A stretch of DNA of 64,000 nucleotides from Smallanthus sonchifolius. Lineage: Eukaryota > Streptophyta > Magnoliopsida > Asterales > Asteraceae. How positions within the stretch are numbered: the stretch's first letter is position 1; each line of letters starts with the position of its first letter. The stretch is from assembly GCA_023525975.1 (NCBI GenBank), contig CM042027.1:14341001-14405000 (forward strand), given 5' to 3'. This document shows positions 20,046 to 32,551 of the stretch, piece after piece. Under the pieces are notes generated by a model. The model searched no databases. It was not told the origin of the DNA and saw nothing but the letters and a program-made list of their open reading frames with translations. The position numbers and the translations under genes were made by a program.

Positions 20046-20765
20046 ATGTCAGAAAATGATGAGAATATTAAAATAAGAAAAATTAAGAAACTTGTTAAAG
20101 CACTGGAAGCTGCAAAGGGCAACGACACAAGCATGATTTCTCTTATCATGCCGCCTCGTGATCAAATCCCTCGTGTCACCAAAATGCTTGGTGATGAACT
20201 TGGAAGCACCTCAAACATTAAAAGCAGTGTTAACCGGCAATCTGTTATATGTGCCATAACTTCAGCCCAAGAAAGACACAAGCTTTACCACAATGTTCGT
20301 GCTATGCACCGGAAGTCAACCTAATGTTTCTGGACTGATCTTAGTTGGATCTGTTGATTTCAAAACCGAGATGAGTCAGTCTGACATGTTTGATCCTCGG
20401 CTTCAGGCTAAAATCTTGATTGTGGTAGATGTTTCTTATGGAGGTAACAACGGTTTCAATCAGGTTATTAAATTGTTTTCCGAAATTCTTGCGAATGTCA
20501 AGTTTGTTCAAGAAAAACGTTTACTTGAGAAGATTTTTGAGGAAATTAATCAGGATACTAATAAGTATGTGTTAGGTGTTGATGACACTTTGAAATGCTT
20601 AGAAATGGGTGCGATTGAGATTTTTATCGTATGAGAGATCTTGATATCAATCGTTATATACTTTAAAACAGCGCGACTCGTGAAGTTATTGTTAAGCATG
20701 TAAACAAGTATCAAGAGGCTGATGAGAGAGATGTTGAGCCGGAAGTTGAAGAAAAGATTGTTGGG
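20046..20765 (+). pseudogene. eRF1 (peptide chain release factor) pseudogene lacking the GGQ domain
   Basis: 20046-about 20285 encodes the N-domain: KIRKIKKLVKALEAAKGNDTSMISLIMPPRDQIPRVTKML..STSNIKSSVNRQSV, including the NIKS stop-codon-recognition motif. After a small frameshift the frame 20293-20634 reads VLCTG and then jumps directly to SQPNVSGLILVGSVDFKTEMSQSDMFDPRLQAKIL..VDVSYGGNNGFNQ, continuing to DDTLKCLEMGAIEI. A further shift leads into REVIVKHVNKYQEADERD near 20665-20740, and then homology stops. By comparison with known eRF1, roughly residues 93-205 are deleted, including the GGQ motif that triggers peptide release, and the C-terminus is truncated. It cannot act as a release factor. 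Upstream intron-like sequence is retained, so this is a DNA-level copy. Confidence 0.9.
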
Positions 20766-20769
20766 AATC

Positions 20770-21260
20770 ATGGTACCTGTTTTAACTTTTAAAACAATAA
20801 TTAATTAATCTTTTAAATAAATAAATTAGATATATTTTAGCGAAAGCGATTTAATAGTACCATTACCAGATCAGATCTGGATTCCATTCAGTGATCCGAT
20901 TACACGGCGTTTAGACAATAATAATACTAAATAAAACACAACCATAGGGTGTTTAGGGTTTATACCTTTGACGAAACAACCATGTTGAAACACTCGGGTA
21001 CAAAGAACGTCACGCTAGATGACAACTACGAGCTCGTCACACGAAAACACTTGACCCGGATGGCGGGTAGAACCCGGTTCGCGAAAACAAGGACCACGAG
21101 AACATGAGCGTAACGCTTAGTGGTCGGATAATCAAAATAACTGGCCAATGAGGAAATGACAACATTACAAACCAATGACTTGGATCCTTGTTCCTTGTCC
21201 ACAATCATCCAATGAGGTGGGATCCAAATAGATCTTCCACACCAAATATAACTCCAAATG
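20770..21260. other. Intergenic, no gene recognised
   Basis: Short frames only. Composition is closer to 45 percent GC than the surroundings between 20960 and 21260, hinting at another decayed element. Confidence 0.35.
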
Positions 21261-21261
21261 G

Positions 21262-22125
21262 CATGGTTGAACGACTCAAAGCTTGACCGGTGGCTCAAGG
21301 TTTCAAGCAATTTCCAGGCTTGGATACTCATACATGTTTAACTTTGTGGTCAAAGCTTCCACTGTACGAGTTGTCCTCTCTTTTGCATGCATCCACAAAA
21401 TAGCATTTTCATCAACCAGATGTGAAGAATGCCTTCTTACACGGGCATCCTGTAGAGTCATCGAATAACCACCGAGATTATTGGTCCAAATCTTCCTCAT
21501 CACGTGTCACCTCAAAAAGGCCTCGTAAGACCTCAAACATGCCCCACGTGTTTGGTTTCAACGGCCCAGTAACTTTCATATTTAACATGGTTTCTCATAC
21601 AATTAAGCGAGTACCTCATTATTTATTTTTAAACTAGGATCATGCATCTTATATCTCTTGGTTTACCTAGACAATATTATTTCACCGGTAACAATGAAGA
21701 CTATTTGTAACTTCAACTCTCGCCTTCATAAGGAGTTTGAAATTAAAGGTCTTGAAGACGCCTACACTAAAAATGGTCTATCCCTTAATCAAGTTAAGTA
21801 TAGCCATGATATTCTCACTCGAGCAGGGTTAGTCGATTCTAAATCGGTGATTATTCCTTTTGCCACAAACGATACCTTTTCAAGTGTTGGTTCGTTTTTT
21901 TTTTTTCGATTCCACCTTGTATACATCACTTGCCTGAGCCCCAAAGTGTCTGAGAATCACTAAACTATATCTCTCATATGTGGTTAATCAAGCTAAGAGT
22001 TCTTACATGCCCCTATTACAACTCACTTTCAATCCGCTAAATGGATCCTTCGGTATGTTGTTGAGGGCACTCTTTCAAATGGTCTTATTTTTTCATGCCC
22101 TCACACGACTTTGATTCTATTCAGA
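21262..22125 (+). pseudogene. Ty1/Copia reverse transcriptase remnant
   Basis: Frames in order read VERLKA..VAQGFKQFPGLD near 21262-21325, VVKASTVRVVLSFA near 21345-21400, and HQPDVKNAFLHGHPVE near 21410-21440. A diverged YLDNII box in place of YVDDII is near 21660. Then come SRLHKEFEIKGLEDAYTKNGLSLNQVKYSHDILTRAGLVDSKSV (21717-21850) and KWILRYVVEGTLSNGLIFS near 22038-22100. These are successive Copia RT blocks with many frameshifts; the catalytic YVDD is lost. The element is dead. Confidence 0.85.
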
Positions 22126-22870
22126 TGTGGACCAACCCGTTAGCAACTTGATAATTAGGAAAGTAAACCATCAATTTTAAATATTCAAATATTAATATTT
22201 CTTTTCTTCAAAGTCTATCTTTTTAAGTTAAATATCTAAATTTGAATATTTAGCTTCTTATTCAAGTCTTCAATGCTTATGAGATAACATTTAAATCTAA
22301 CTAACATAGTCGTCATCGACATGCTTCGTCTTAACCTCGTCAGTGGTAACTACTTGATCGGTAGAAACGGATCATTGGAAATTTTTTGCTTAATATTAAC
22401 TAAATTATAGGTAATTCTTCATTAGAAATCGCTTGCTTAGTATTAACTAAGTCAGAGGCTATATCTTAGTATAAACTTGGTTCTTTATTGGAAACTAAGT
22501 TTCCCAGTGAAAATTGCATCAAAACTTCTTCGTTAGAAGTTGCACTCCTCGGTAGCAACTCTTGACTTCGACACAACTAACTTCGTTGGTGACAACTATG
22601 TTTAAAATTTGATATGTGAGAAATGATCATCAGTTTCTTCTGTTGGTTACTTAGTAGTGATTGATTTATTCTATCATGCTCCACAATTATGTTGCATCCT
22701 CTTAATAGTAACTTGATCTTGGTCGTTTCAGTAATTCGGTTCGCACTTCTCGTTCAGTATTCTTTAGCGGTAACCCGTCTTTATCTTCTTTGGTACTAAG
22801 GTATACTGCATGTGTCACTTAGTTCTACATGATATATTACATCAATATTTCTTAGTATCCTATTACAATT
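22126..22870. other. Unrelated insertion or divergent stretch inside the Copia remnant
   Basis: About 740 bp separate the RT part from the RNase H part. It repeats loosely TTCGTTAGAAGTTGCACTCCTCGG-like words and shows no protein homology I recognise. No clear ends were found. Confidence 0.4.
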
Positions 22871-23330
22871 TTTCATCGAACAAACCTATACAGTTTCCAT
22901 ACCCAACTCCATTGCATTGTAACCAAACGTTTCACCGCCCGCTACTCTACTTTTCTTGATGGAAATCTCGTGTCATGGAGTGCTAAAACACGATATCTGA
23001 ATACCGTGCCACGACTAACACATCTGGTGAGATCATTTGGATCACCCATCTTCATCGAGAATTGCATGGCTTGCTACTAGATCCTCCAATGCTTCTTTGT
23101 AATAATTGTAGTTCTTTTTTCTTAAATAGAATTCATATGTCTCATAAAAGGGCTAAACATATTGATATTGACTACCATATTATTTGTGAGCTTGTCTCAT
23201 CTAAACTAATTATACACCAAGTTTGTCCCTACCAAGTTTCAAGTGGCGAACATTTTCACTAAAAGTATTTTGCGTCTTTTGTTTGAACATTTTCACGGCA
23301 TGTTTTGTCTTGGTTCACTGCCTATTCGCT
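22870..23330 (+). pseudogene. Copia RNase H and C-terminus remnant
   Basis: Blocks read AVTKRFTARYSTFLDGNLVSWSAK near 22920-22985, EIIWITHLHRELHGLLLDPPMLLCNN near 23030-23105, and NRIHMSHKRAKHIDIDYHIICELVSSKLI (23122-23208). KFQVANIFTKS-like sequence is near 23233-23265, then LFEHFHGM. This is the conserved Copia RNase H end (HVKRAKHIDIDYHFVREL, ADIFTK). Frameshifts are present. Confidence 0.85.
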
Positions 23331-23520
23331 TGATGGGGATATTAAGGATAAGCCTAAAGTTTAAGGATAGACTTTGTTTAGTTTAAGCTAGTTTAGTCTA
23401 TATCATGTATTTCGTTATAAATATAAATCTCTTTATCATGTAATTCGTTATAAATATAAATCTCAAACAACATAAATAATATGATGAATTTTACCTGATC
23501 TTAAACAATTCCTATCATGT
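23331..23520 (+). repeat. Probable Copia 3' polypurine tract and LTR start
   Basis: TTGATGGGGATATTAAGGAT directly follows the last coding block, in the position and style of a Copia polypurine tract plus LTR start (TG... eroded to TA...). A 31-bp direct repeat (TCATGTA.TTCGTTATAAATA) follows. The right end is cut by, or lost near, the Helitron at 23534. Confidence 0.5.
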
Positions 23521-23533
23521 ATTTATCCATGTA

Positions 23534-23942
23534 CTAGGTTAGAAGCCTCGTGTATTACACGGGTTGAATAAATGTAATGTTATATACTTAGTAATTAAGA
23601 TTTACATATTACATATTTATGACATACTACAAAAAATTTTAATACAAATATAGAAACGTCATATAGTTATTTTTTAAAATTGTTTTATAAAAAGAATGAA
23701 AGAATAGTTCAATTTCTAAAAAAAATTTATGAACAAACCTATTTTTTTAAATAAAATATAAACACAATTATAGAAATCATTATTGTTTAATAGGAGAGGT
23801 AGGAAGGAACAAAAAATTATAAAAAAACAAATAAAGAAAGTTTGTATAATTAATAGGAGACAGATGCGAAAAAAAAAATATGAGGATGCATAGAAGATTG
23901 AAAAGTGTCCTTCTAGAACCTTTATTTATTATAGAGTATAGA
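23534..23942 (-). mobile_element. Non-autonomous Helitron (copy 2)
   Basis: On the minus strand it starts TCTATACTCTATAATAAATA (from 23942) and ends GCTTCTAACCTAG (23534). The hairpin CCCGTGTAATACACGAGG stands just before the end. It lies between A (23533) and T (23943), which fits A^T insertion. Its 3' end belongs to the TAACCTAG subfamily, also seen at 33661 and 37850. Confidence 0.85.
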
Positions 23943-25447
23943 TAAATGACAAGTTTAGAAATTTACATTTTTGACAAAAAGTGTTTAATCCCGTTTATTA
24001 CAAACGTGTTATAAATGATTATAAATCTTGGCATTATATGTCAACATACCCCTATTCATATAGTATGTTTCGTTTTCATATTACATGTCTATATATTGTA
24101 GGTCGTAAACTATAGATGTGTGAATAAAAATAGAATCACATTTCTCTCCACTCTTCTTTCTACTTTACAACACGTGTCGACATTTCACTACATGTGATTG
24201 TGATAGAGCCATTATCAAATCTTGCATCCATCCCATTATATTTACACATGCGCACACTAGTTTTATGTGTATCTTTTTTATAAAAAAAATGAATAACTTT
24301 ATGATACGTGTCGACTTCTAATGAATTTTAGATTTTTGTTTGTAGTCTCTCTCTTTTGTTAAATAACTACCTCCTCTATTAAATAATAATTATTTTAAAT
24401 AATTAAATATCTTAAATTTATTCTAATATTTTATTAAAACTTAAAAGGATTTCAATTATATCATATCTACAAATATAATTTTTAAATTTTCATTATTTAT
24501 TATTTATAATTCTTAAATCTTAATTATTTCTTATTTCACCAATGACTAATGATATCCAAATACAAATCTTTCTAAAAATTGTTTATTTACAACAAGTTTG
24601 ATTTATTCAATTCGTGTAATACATGAGTTTCTAATTTAGTATTATATACACATAGCAGTGCATTTCAATGCATAATCACTTTTAAGTAGAAAACTATGAG
24701 ATCACGAACTTTTAAACTTGTATGAAAAATAATCCTTTTGATGGTATAGAGAAAGATACACAAAAACCATCTTATATATCATTTTCAAAATAATAGAGTT
24801 AAAAGTGTTTATCAAGTTATCACAAATTTCTTACTTAAAATTTTATAAATGATTATTAACATTGTTTGTTATTAAATAAAACTAATACAATAAATATAAA
24901 CAATATATTTAAATATTAATTCAAAATGTTAAATGATAAATATTAAGTTAGTATATTAACTAAATATTAAATTAAAATTAGGATATTATGTATTATATAA
25001 TATGCATTATGTATCTATATCATACTACGGGCAAAAGCCTTATATACAATATATAATATACGTCTTTAACTTATTTAATTTTTTATTAATTTAATTTTTT
25101 TCTAATAACTTTCGTTCTTTTAACTTTTTTAAAACTAAATACGTAGTCGTGTTTAGTTTTTTTTCAACATTCCAATATAATTTTTTTCTAAACGGAGTTA
25201 TATTAAAAATCAAGTATTTCTTTGATATCATAAACTATAGCGAGTATCGGTATCGTGACGAAACGAGCCGCTACCGACCGAACAACAATGGTACCGATAT
25301 TGATATTGTAGGAACCGATATCAGTGTTCGGTGGTTTTCGATGTAAAAATACGAGTTTATACTCTTTTTGGTTACATCAGACAACTTTTATGTAATAAAC
25401 CATTGTGAGTATTATTATTTTTTTTGTCGTAGCAAACTGAATCGAAA
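23943..25447. other. AT-rich intergenic with degraded Helitron-like ends
   Basis: No gene. Near 24605-24645 a decayed plus-strand Helitron 3' end (CGTGTAATACATGAGTTTCT) is visible without a clear start. 25230-25340 contains CGGTATCG/CGATATT-type inverted words of an unknown repeat. Confidence 0.4.
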
Positions 25448-25449
25448 TA

Positions 25450-26170
25450 GATCGAGCAACATCAATACCGGTATAGGTATTATCGAAATTGGTATCAGTA
25501 TGTGTTTAGGAATGAACCAAACCCCTCCTAAGATGTGTACGGTTTTACGGTTTAGGAATGAACTAGTATTTTTACCCGCCGCGTGTTGCGGCGCCGTCAA
25601 AACGTAACCTAACTCGAATTCCCATTGCCCCGCAGCGTGAAGCGGATCTTAAACAATTGAGACGGTTAGAAAAGAAACATTGTTAGGTATACAAAAAACA
25701 TATGAGGTTATGGCTACTCGTTTAACCCTGAAAGAAAATGTAAAAAACCAAAGAAAAAATGTTTTGACGTTGACACTAACGTACTTAAGTACATAAAAAT
25801 GTTTTGACGTTTAAACAGACCGAGCAACATAAATACCGGTATAGGTTTTATCAAAACTGGTATCGGTATTTGTTTAGGAATGAACCAAACCCCTCCTAAG
25901 ATGTGTACGGTTTTACGGTTTAGGAATGAACTAGTAATTTTACCCGCGCGCGTGTTGCGGCGGCATCAAAACATAACCTAACTCAAATTCTCATCGCCCC
26001 GCAATGTGAAGCGGATCTTAAACGATTAAGGCGGTTAAAAAATAAACATTGTTAGGTATATAAAAAAAATATGAGATTATGGCTACTCGTTTAACCCTGA
26101 AAGAAAATGTAAAAAAACAAAAGAAAAAAATGTTTTGACGTTGACACTAACATACTTAAGTACATAAAAG
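25450..26170. repeat. Tandem duplication with 368-bp period
   Basis: 25450-25798 (CGAGCAACATCAATACCGGT...) is repeated at 25818-26170 with scattered differences. Each copy carries GAACTAGTA followed by a short inverted repeat around GCGTGTTGCGGCG. On the minus strand this looks like a Helitron 3' terminus (hairpin, then GGGTAAAAATACTAGT). Confidence 0.85.
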
Positions 26171-26337
26171 TAACGTACGAATTTGAGACAGATCGGTTTT
26201 AGAGATTAAACCATAGACATAAAAATGTATTATGCCTCTCACATTGTGCCTAACAGTTAAAAAAAGAATAATCAAAAGAAATAAAAAAAATTGGTAGCCA
26301 CAGGTTTCGAGGACATAAAGCACCGGCGTCAAACCTC

Positions 26338-26447
26338 AACACCAAACTTTGATTATGTTTTGGAAAAGGTAATATAAAACACACCACTACACCAACACCA
26401 AACTTTGATTAAGTTTTGAAAAAAGTAATATAAAACACACATAAGAA
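26338..26447. repeat. 55-bp tandem duplication
   Basis: CAACACCAAACTTTGATTA... (26338) is repeated 55 bp later (26393) with a few mismatches. Confidence 0.8.
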
Positions 26448-28329
26448 GATGTGGTGGCGTCGTCGGATTGAACGCCGACACTTTGTTTTAAGGGTTAGTA
26501 AATACATGAATGAAAGTGATAAGTTGTGTTTGTTCTAGAGGGAAGGGTTTGAAAAACCATGATTCATGAAACAAGGGAATCGCTGTGTTATACCGTTTTA
26601 GTGGTATGTATAAGGAAACCCCAATTCCCAACAACAAACCAAACACCACCTCAACTCTATGAAATGTTCAGATCCTAATTTCAATATCTTCATCCTATTT
26701 AATAAAATTTTGACCATTTAAAAAACAAGAAAAACAAAAAAATCTGACTTTGTAACTTCCCAAAAAGAGAGGTGGTTTTCATGTGACATCCACAAAAAGA
26801 AAAACACATTGTTTACCAAATAAGGACGACTTTGTAGCTTACTACTAGGGGTGTGAATTACAGGACTACTGCAGCCTTATACAAATTCGCGGGTTTGGGT
26901 TTAGGTTTAGTTTAAACGTGTCCGGGTCGGTTTATGGTCGAACCTGTGAACATGTTTAGTAAAACGGGTCTTGTTCGGACGAGTTCACAGTTTTACCCGT
27001 TTAACCCATGTATTTTTATAATTTAGAGAAAAAGTCTGTTGGCATATCTTAAACTGGTTTGCTATTTTATACCAAAACTTAGAAGTTAAAAAGAAAAATG
27101 AGCATCATGTTTTAGTTTAAACTTAATTGCTTTACACGCATTTGTATCTTTGGTTACTTCAGAGGTAAGTAAAAAAAATCATGTTAAACCGATTGTGTAC
27201 TGTCAGACCCGCGAGTACACGTGTCGTGTTCGGGTTCAAGTGCTTGACACGGTTTTTGTGTTCAGGTTCATGTCGGGCTCAACCCCCGCCAAGGCGCCAA
27301 CCCATTACCCACGCACACATCCTCTTTACCCCCCCCCCCCCCTCTCCCACACACACACACTTACTACAAGCAGCCTGTTCACTTCTTCTCAGTGCTTAGA
27401 GACTTAAGACATGAGAGTGCGTATGAAATATTTAGATGCAAACGAACCTTCAAGACTCAATCAGATGGGCATATGAACCAAAATAATAAGAAGATAACTG
27501 AATGACCAAGTGGTTGCAATATTTAGCAAAACGCCACTGCCTAAGACGACAACTTTATAGGAACCGCACAGAGCAGCATTGCACGGACGGAGTACGGATT
27601 ATACTAAGTGAAAAATATATGAAAATTAAACTTGAACACATGCTGTGATAACTTGTGACTCATTAATAGCCAACACCCTAAAAATTTCCAACGAAAACCG
27701 ACAACCTCTCAGACTACAATCTGATGCCCTTGTCTCTTTTTTTGATAAAAATATGATTCAAAATTTGGGGATTAAAAAGTGTGGTTGACTCGAGTTTAAA
27801 ACAACGATAATGATAGGCAAGAAAGTATTAAGACGTTTAAGTTAAAACATACCTCAACTGGGCTTTCAACAAGTCTTCAGAACGTTTGACCAGCAAGTAT
27901 AAGTAGCTCACTTATGAAAGATATCCGAGTAACTTGCTCATCCACACTTCATAATCAAGAATATGAAGAGGGTTACTTGAATCAACTTCAATCTGTCAAT
28001 AAAGTTTTTTTTTGTTGGTGAAGACATCAAGAGCGTTAGTTAACAAAAGTTAAAAACAGCTAGTGATGACTTTAATGTCCAACAGCTATCACTATCTGTA
28101 GCAACAAAACAAAGCAAACCAAAACAACATTAAAAGTCAAATACCAACTAACCTAAAGCAAAATGTGCCTCCTCTATCTAGATGGCTATACTGGTCAACA
28201 CAACTAACCGTTTATATAGTTATTTATAAGATTATAGGCCATAATAGCTACTTACCAAAACCAAGTTGATACAAAACATATTTACCACGGAAGCACTCCG
28301 GTTTGTTGTTCTAGTGCCTTCTTTACCTC
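26448..28329. other. Intergenic / 3' flank of the PQT3-like gene
   Basis: No gene seen. It includes a C-run followed by a CA microsatellite at 27331-27360, and TAGGGGTGTGAATTAC near 26847, which resembles a hAT terminus without a partner. The last few hundred bases are the likely 3' untranslated region of the minus-strand gene. Confidence 0.4.
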
Positions 28330-31300
28330 TTATTGTGACGATAGCTCATCATCAATGGGCTTCTTTCTGTTCCTATCATCCATTTGTCTCCTTTTAACAT
28401 GTTTTCCTTCTTTTACTTGATGACGGCTACCACTACAATCACTGTCTGACTGCTCCCTGCTGCTATTGTGACGCCTTCTAGAACTTTCATGGTGCTTCTT
28501 ATGCCTCGCTTCATCATACCTATAATCACCACTATGCACATCCTCTACTCCCGAGGCGGATCTATCTGTATGACTATGATATGATCCATGAGAACGTTTT
28601 TCATGTCTTGTGTGACCAGATCTCATATTTTGATGATTCTTTTGCAACCTCCGCTCATGGCTATCTTCTGAATTACTCTGAGCCTTTTGCCTATCTCTAT
28701 GAGATTTATGTGTAGACGATCTTTCTGGCTCATAGTAGTCATGGCGTTTCTGGATGTCATTATCTTCATAATCAGAAGACCGTTTTCTAGCAAAAAGAAC
28801 CTTTATTAGTCTAAAAAACTAACTCTTATTTATCCTAATAACAATGTTGTGACGTTAAAAAATGTACCTCTTTTCATGGGAATATTTTATACGGTTATCA
28901 CTGTTTTCATGCTCAAAATTGTCTGAATGTCTAAGGGGATGCTCTGCTCTCGGTGTCAGGCCTCCCATTCTTGTAATTCCACTGCAAGATTGTTCATAGT
29001 GCCAATTTAGGTACATAATTGCATTGAAGAGTAATTTTTAAACAATAATACAGGTAAAAAACAGAAAATGCATATAATAAGTCACCTAGGAACAGGTAAA
29101 CTGCCATAAGTAGATGGGGCATAAGGTGAAACTCCATAAGGTGTAGCGGGGACCATAGTGGCGGCATTAAAAGGGACCATCCCTGGGTTTCCATACATAT
29201 TCATGTAAGGATTGACATGATGGAAGGCAGCAGGGTTCCAGTAGGGCATTGCATAACCTGACAAGCCTCCTTGAAACATATGATCTCCTGAAATTCACAC
29301 AAACTGATCACAAAATGGTCTAAACAAAGTTCAAGAATTCATCATAAAGCATAACTTTTACCTGTATGAAACATTGGGCGTTCAGTAGAAGCCATAGGGC
29401 AGTCTCTTATAAAATGGCCTGGAGATCCACACATGTAACAAGTACGGACAGCCTGATCTCAACAAAAAAAAAGTGTTCACATCACATCAGATAAAAGAGT
29501 AGTTTTTTAAGAATGTCTCAACCTACTAATAATATGAAAGAAAATACCTTCTTGTTACGATTGTCCACTGCATAACTTCGATCGCCACCTGAAAATTTTT
29601 AAAAATTTGGAAATATGTTTAAGATAAAAAAAAAACAGTACACATAGTGTGAGGTGGTGATATCCTTGAGCAGATTTGTACCTCCAGAATTAACCCATGG
29701 TCCCTTTTTCCTGCTGGTGGAGTCAGCTGGATAGGAAAAGCAACCAAATATATATTAATGTTGATAAGAGGTAGCAAAAGAAATTAAAAAAATACAAATT
29801 TTCTATGTGGTGAAAGTAAGAGTACTCGTCTACTTCTGAGTCATGTACTCATGTAGGTTACTTAAAAGAAGAACTAAAATTGTGTTGGTTGTAAATTGAA
29901 AAACAATTAGCAGATCAAACTAAAACGTATTATATTAATACGATTTTGAGACCAAAAGGCCAAATCACTTCACGTGGAAAGTAAAAATATTTGAATTTCT
30001 GAAACCATAAGTATGCTAATAAGTCACTGTTTTGAAATTGCAAGCATATGAGGATTGAGGAATGAAAAATACCTTCATCAGGCATGCAAACTTCGGGCAT
30101 AACAGGCTGGTTTTCACCTTGAGAATCCACAGAACGTGTCAAATCATTATGTCTACCTCCATTACTATTGGTTACTTTAAGTAAATGACTAGGGTTCAGG
30201 AGGTCAATTGCACATGATTTACCGGTATGGAATCTTGTACCCTCCAAGAAAACGTTTTTCCTGTTTGGTGATTCATAAACAGAATCTGCCATATTCTGAT
30301 TTGATCCTTTATCCATTGCAGATGTAGAATAAAGCATATCCAGTTTCCTTTTAGTAACGGTGGAAACCTCTTTCCCCTGAATACCAGATTCTCCATCTGA
30401 AACAACAGGTTGAAGAATAAGGAAACAAATCATTCTGTGATCTACTTTGGCCAGAATATATCAAAAAGTCTCACCTGGGACGTATTTCTGCAAATTAGTT
30501 TCTGGGGCAGTGGCAAGAATCTGAGATTCAAGAAAATGCTCAATCGCATGCCTAAGGGATAAATTTGGTAGCAAGTGCTCAACCCTGTACTTGGTAGAAG
30601 AACATTTAGGGCACCTAGCCGTTTGCGGAAGTACTTCACAGATGCCTGTGCACACACAAAAATACATGTCAAATATGCATGCACACACACGTGTGTATGT
30701 GTGAGAATATATATAGAAAGAGAGTGGACTTTACTTATGCATAGAATATCAACATCAACAACTTAAGGGCTTACATTTTTTACAAAAGCTATGCTGACAA
30801 CAAGGTATCATAACAGCCTCCTTGAAATATGTGATGCAAATGGGACATCTTAGTTCCGATGGCAAGTCAACTTTTTGCAGATCAATACCCTTTGCATTAG
30901 CCACTCTATATGTCGAGTCAAATTTGAAAAAGAAACAATAAAAGTTTAGATAGCCTGGAGAAATTAATTATGAGAAACTGAAAAGATCATAAGGGGCAAA
31001 ATTTACTTTTCCAATTTTACTTCTTCACGGTCTTCAGTTGCAAGGTTCTTCTCTATAACTATTTCTTCTGGTTTATTGTGATCCGTACCTGCAATTATGA
31101 ATGAAGGGTTCTATAGTTAGAACTTTAGAACTACCCATCAGAAAAATAATGATTAGTAGTAGCTTTACAATGTTATTTACCTTTTGGTACATCCTCACTT
31201 GCTTCAAGCTTATGATGTCTTAACCTGGACAAAACAAAGTACCAAAAGCCAAGTTCAAGGCCAGCAAAACAAAGATGGATAAACTATAAGTTTGTCTGCA

Positions 31301-32551
31301 GTGCATATCAAAAAATGGATACAAAACAGATAGTGTGAGAAAAATAGCCGTGTGATGAAAGCCTCCAATAGGACGCCTTTGAGACTTGGTATACAAGTAA
31401 ACAATTTGACTAAAAGATGGAAAATTGCTAAAATCTTAAAACTTCAAAAAAAAACACCTTCCCGTAATCATACTAACCGATAACATGTCTGGTATATCAA
31501 CCTATTATTCTCTTACTCTACGTTTAAAAGGGACTATAACAGCATAACATGTGAATTTTGCATATACCAATAGGAAATGAGGATGGAAAGATGTAAGAAC
31601 TAAGAACACAACACATTAACATGCAACCTAGATCATCAATCTATTTCTTCCTTAAATAACCAATTCCTCACATCTTCATAAACCACTTGTAATGTTTCAT
31701 TTATAGAAAAGATCAAAAGAACTCCGTAATATAATGCTAATTGCAATGCAGTGCTCGAAAGATAATTTATTACCTCCGTCTACAGTGCATAATGTGCATA
31801 TGAGAAACAACGCGCCCTTCAAATTGAATGTGAAATTCTTTTCACTCATAATGTGCATATATTACAATAACATGCATGTTCGTGTAACTAGAAGACGGTG
31901 TAGTGTACAAAATGGTAGTTTCCATCCGCCTATCGATTATACGCACCAGGTACTTAATCTTGAGAGTTTCAGTGATTTATTAATCAACTAAATCTGTAAG
32001 ACTAGATAACTAAAAATAACGTGGCATTCCCACACCTTTCCATAATTAACTAGAAATAACATATAAAACACTGCTAAATTGCTAATACACCAACTATTTT
32101 GAGAAATCTTATTGCAATAACTCATCTAAATATTATATACTTGAAATAGAATAACACTTACATAGATGAAGGCACAGGTTCTGCTGGAACCCTCTTTATG
32201 ATCACACTGGAGCCGCTAGGAATCTCGAATTCGTCGTCGTTAAACTCTGATAACTCAAAACAAAAATAATCAAAAAAACAAATTCGATTCGTGATGCATA
32301 AAAACTTGTAGTTCAAGCAAATGGAAAACACAAAGCACATAGACGAATACAGAATCTACATATTGAAATTAACCTTGACCGGTGAGATTATCGAAGAAGA
32401 CGAGATCGAAGTCTTTGTGGCATACGCCTTTTAGCTTATTTTGGCGTAGAATTTTAGATCTGAGGTCTCCTACCGATATGTAGGGTTTACCACCGTCGAT
32501 TTCGATTGTGTCGAAGTTGACAGAGCTTCGGAATTTGAATCTGATCGACAT
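28330..32551 (-). CDS. DWNN-domain RING E3 ubiquitin ligase (RBBP6/PQT3-like), 654 aa
   Basis: Thirteen exons: 32374-32551, 32162-32246, 31181-31224, 31007-31088, 30775-30905, 30475-30645, 30073-30396, 29682-29726, 29548-29588, 29362-29452, 29086-29287, 28868-28981, 28330-28786. All introns are GT-AG, phases close, and the CDS is 1965 nt. Residues 1-76 are the ubiquitin-like DWNN domain (MSIRFKFRSSVNFDTIEIDG...DFDLVFFDN). Residues 150-188 are a RING/U-box (CPIC...CCQHSFC..C...CPKC). Residues 372-385 are a zinc knuckle, CYMCGSPGHFIRDC. Residues 398-464 are Pro/Met/Tyr-rich, and the C-terminal 150 are basic, charged H/R/S/D-rich sequence like the tail of RBBP6. Family members are nuclear E3 ligases tied to mRNA 3' processing; Arabidopsis PQT3 affects oxidative-stress tolerance. 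Here the knuckle follows the RING, the reverse of the RBBP6/Mpe1 order I know. Confidence 0.92.
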
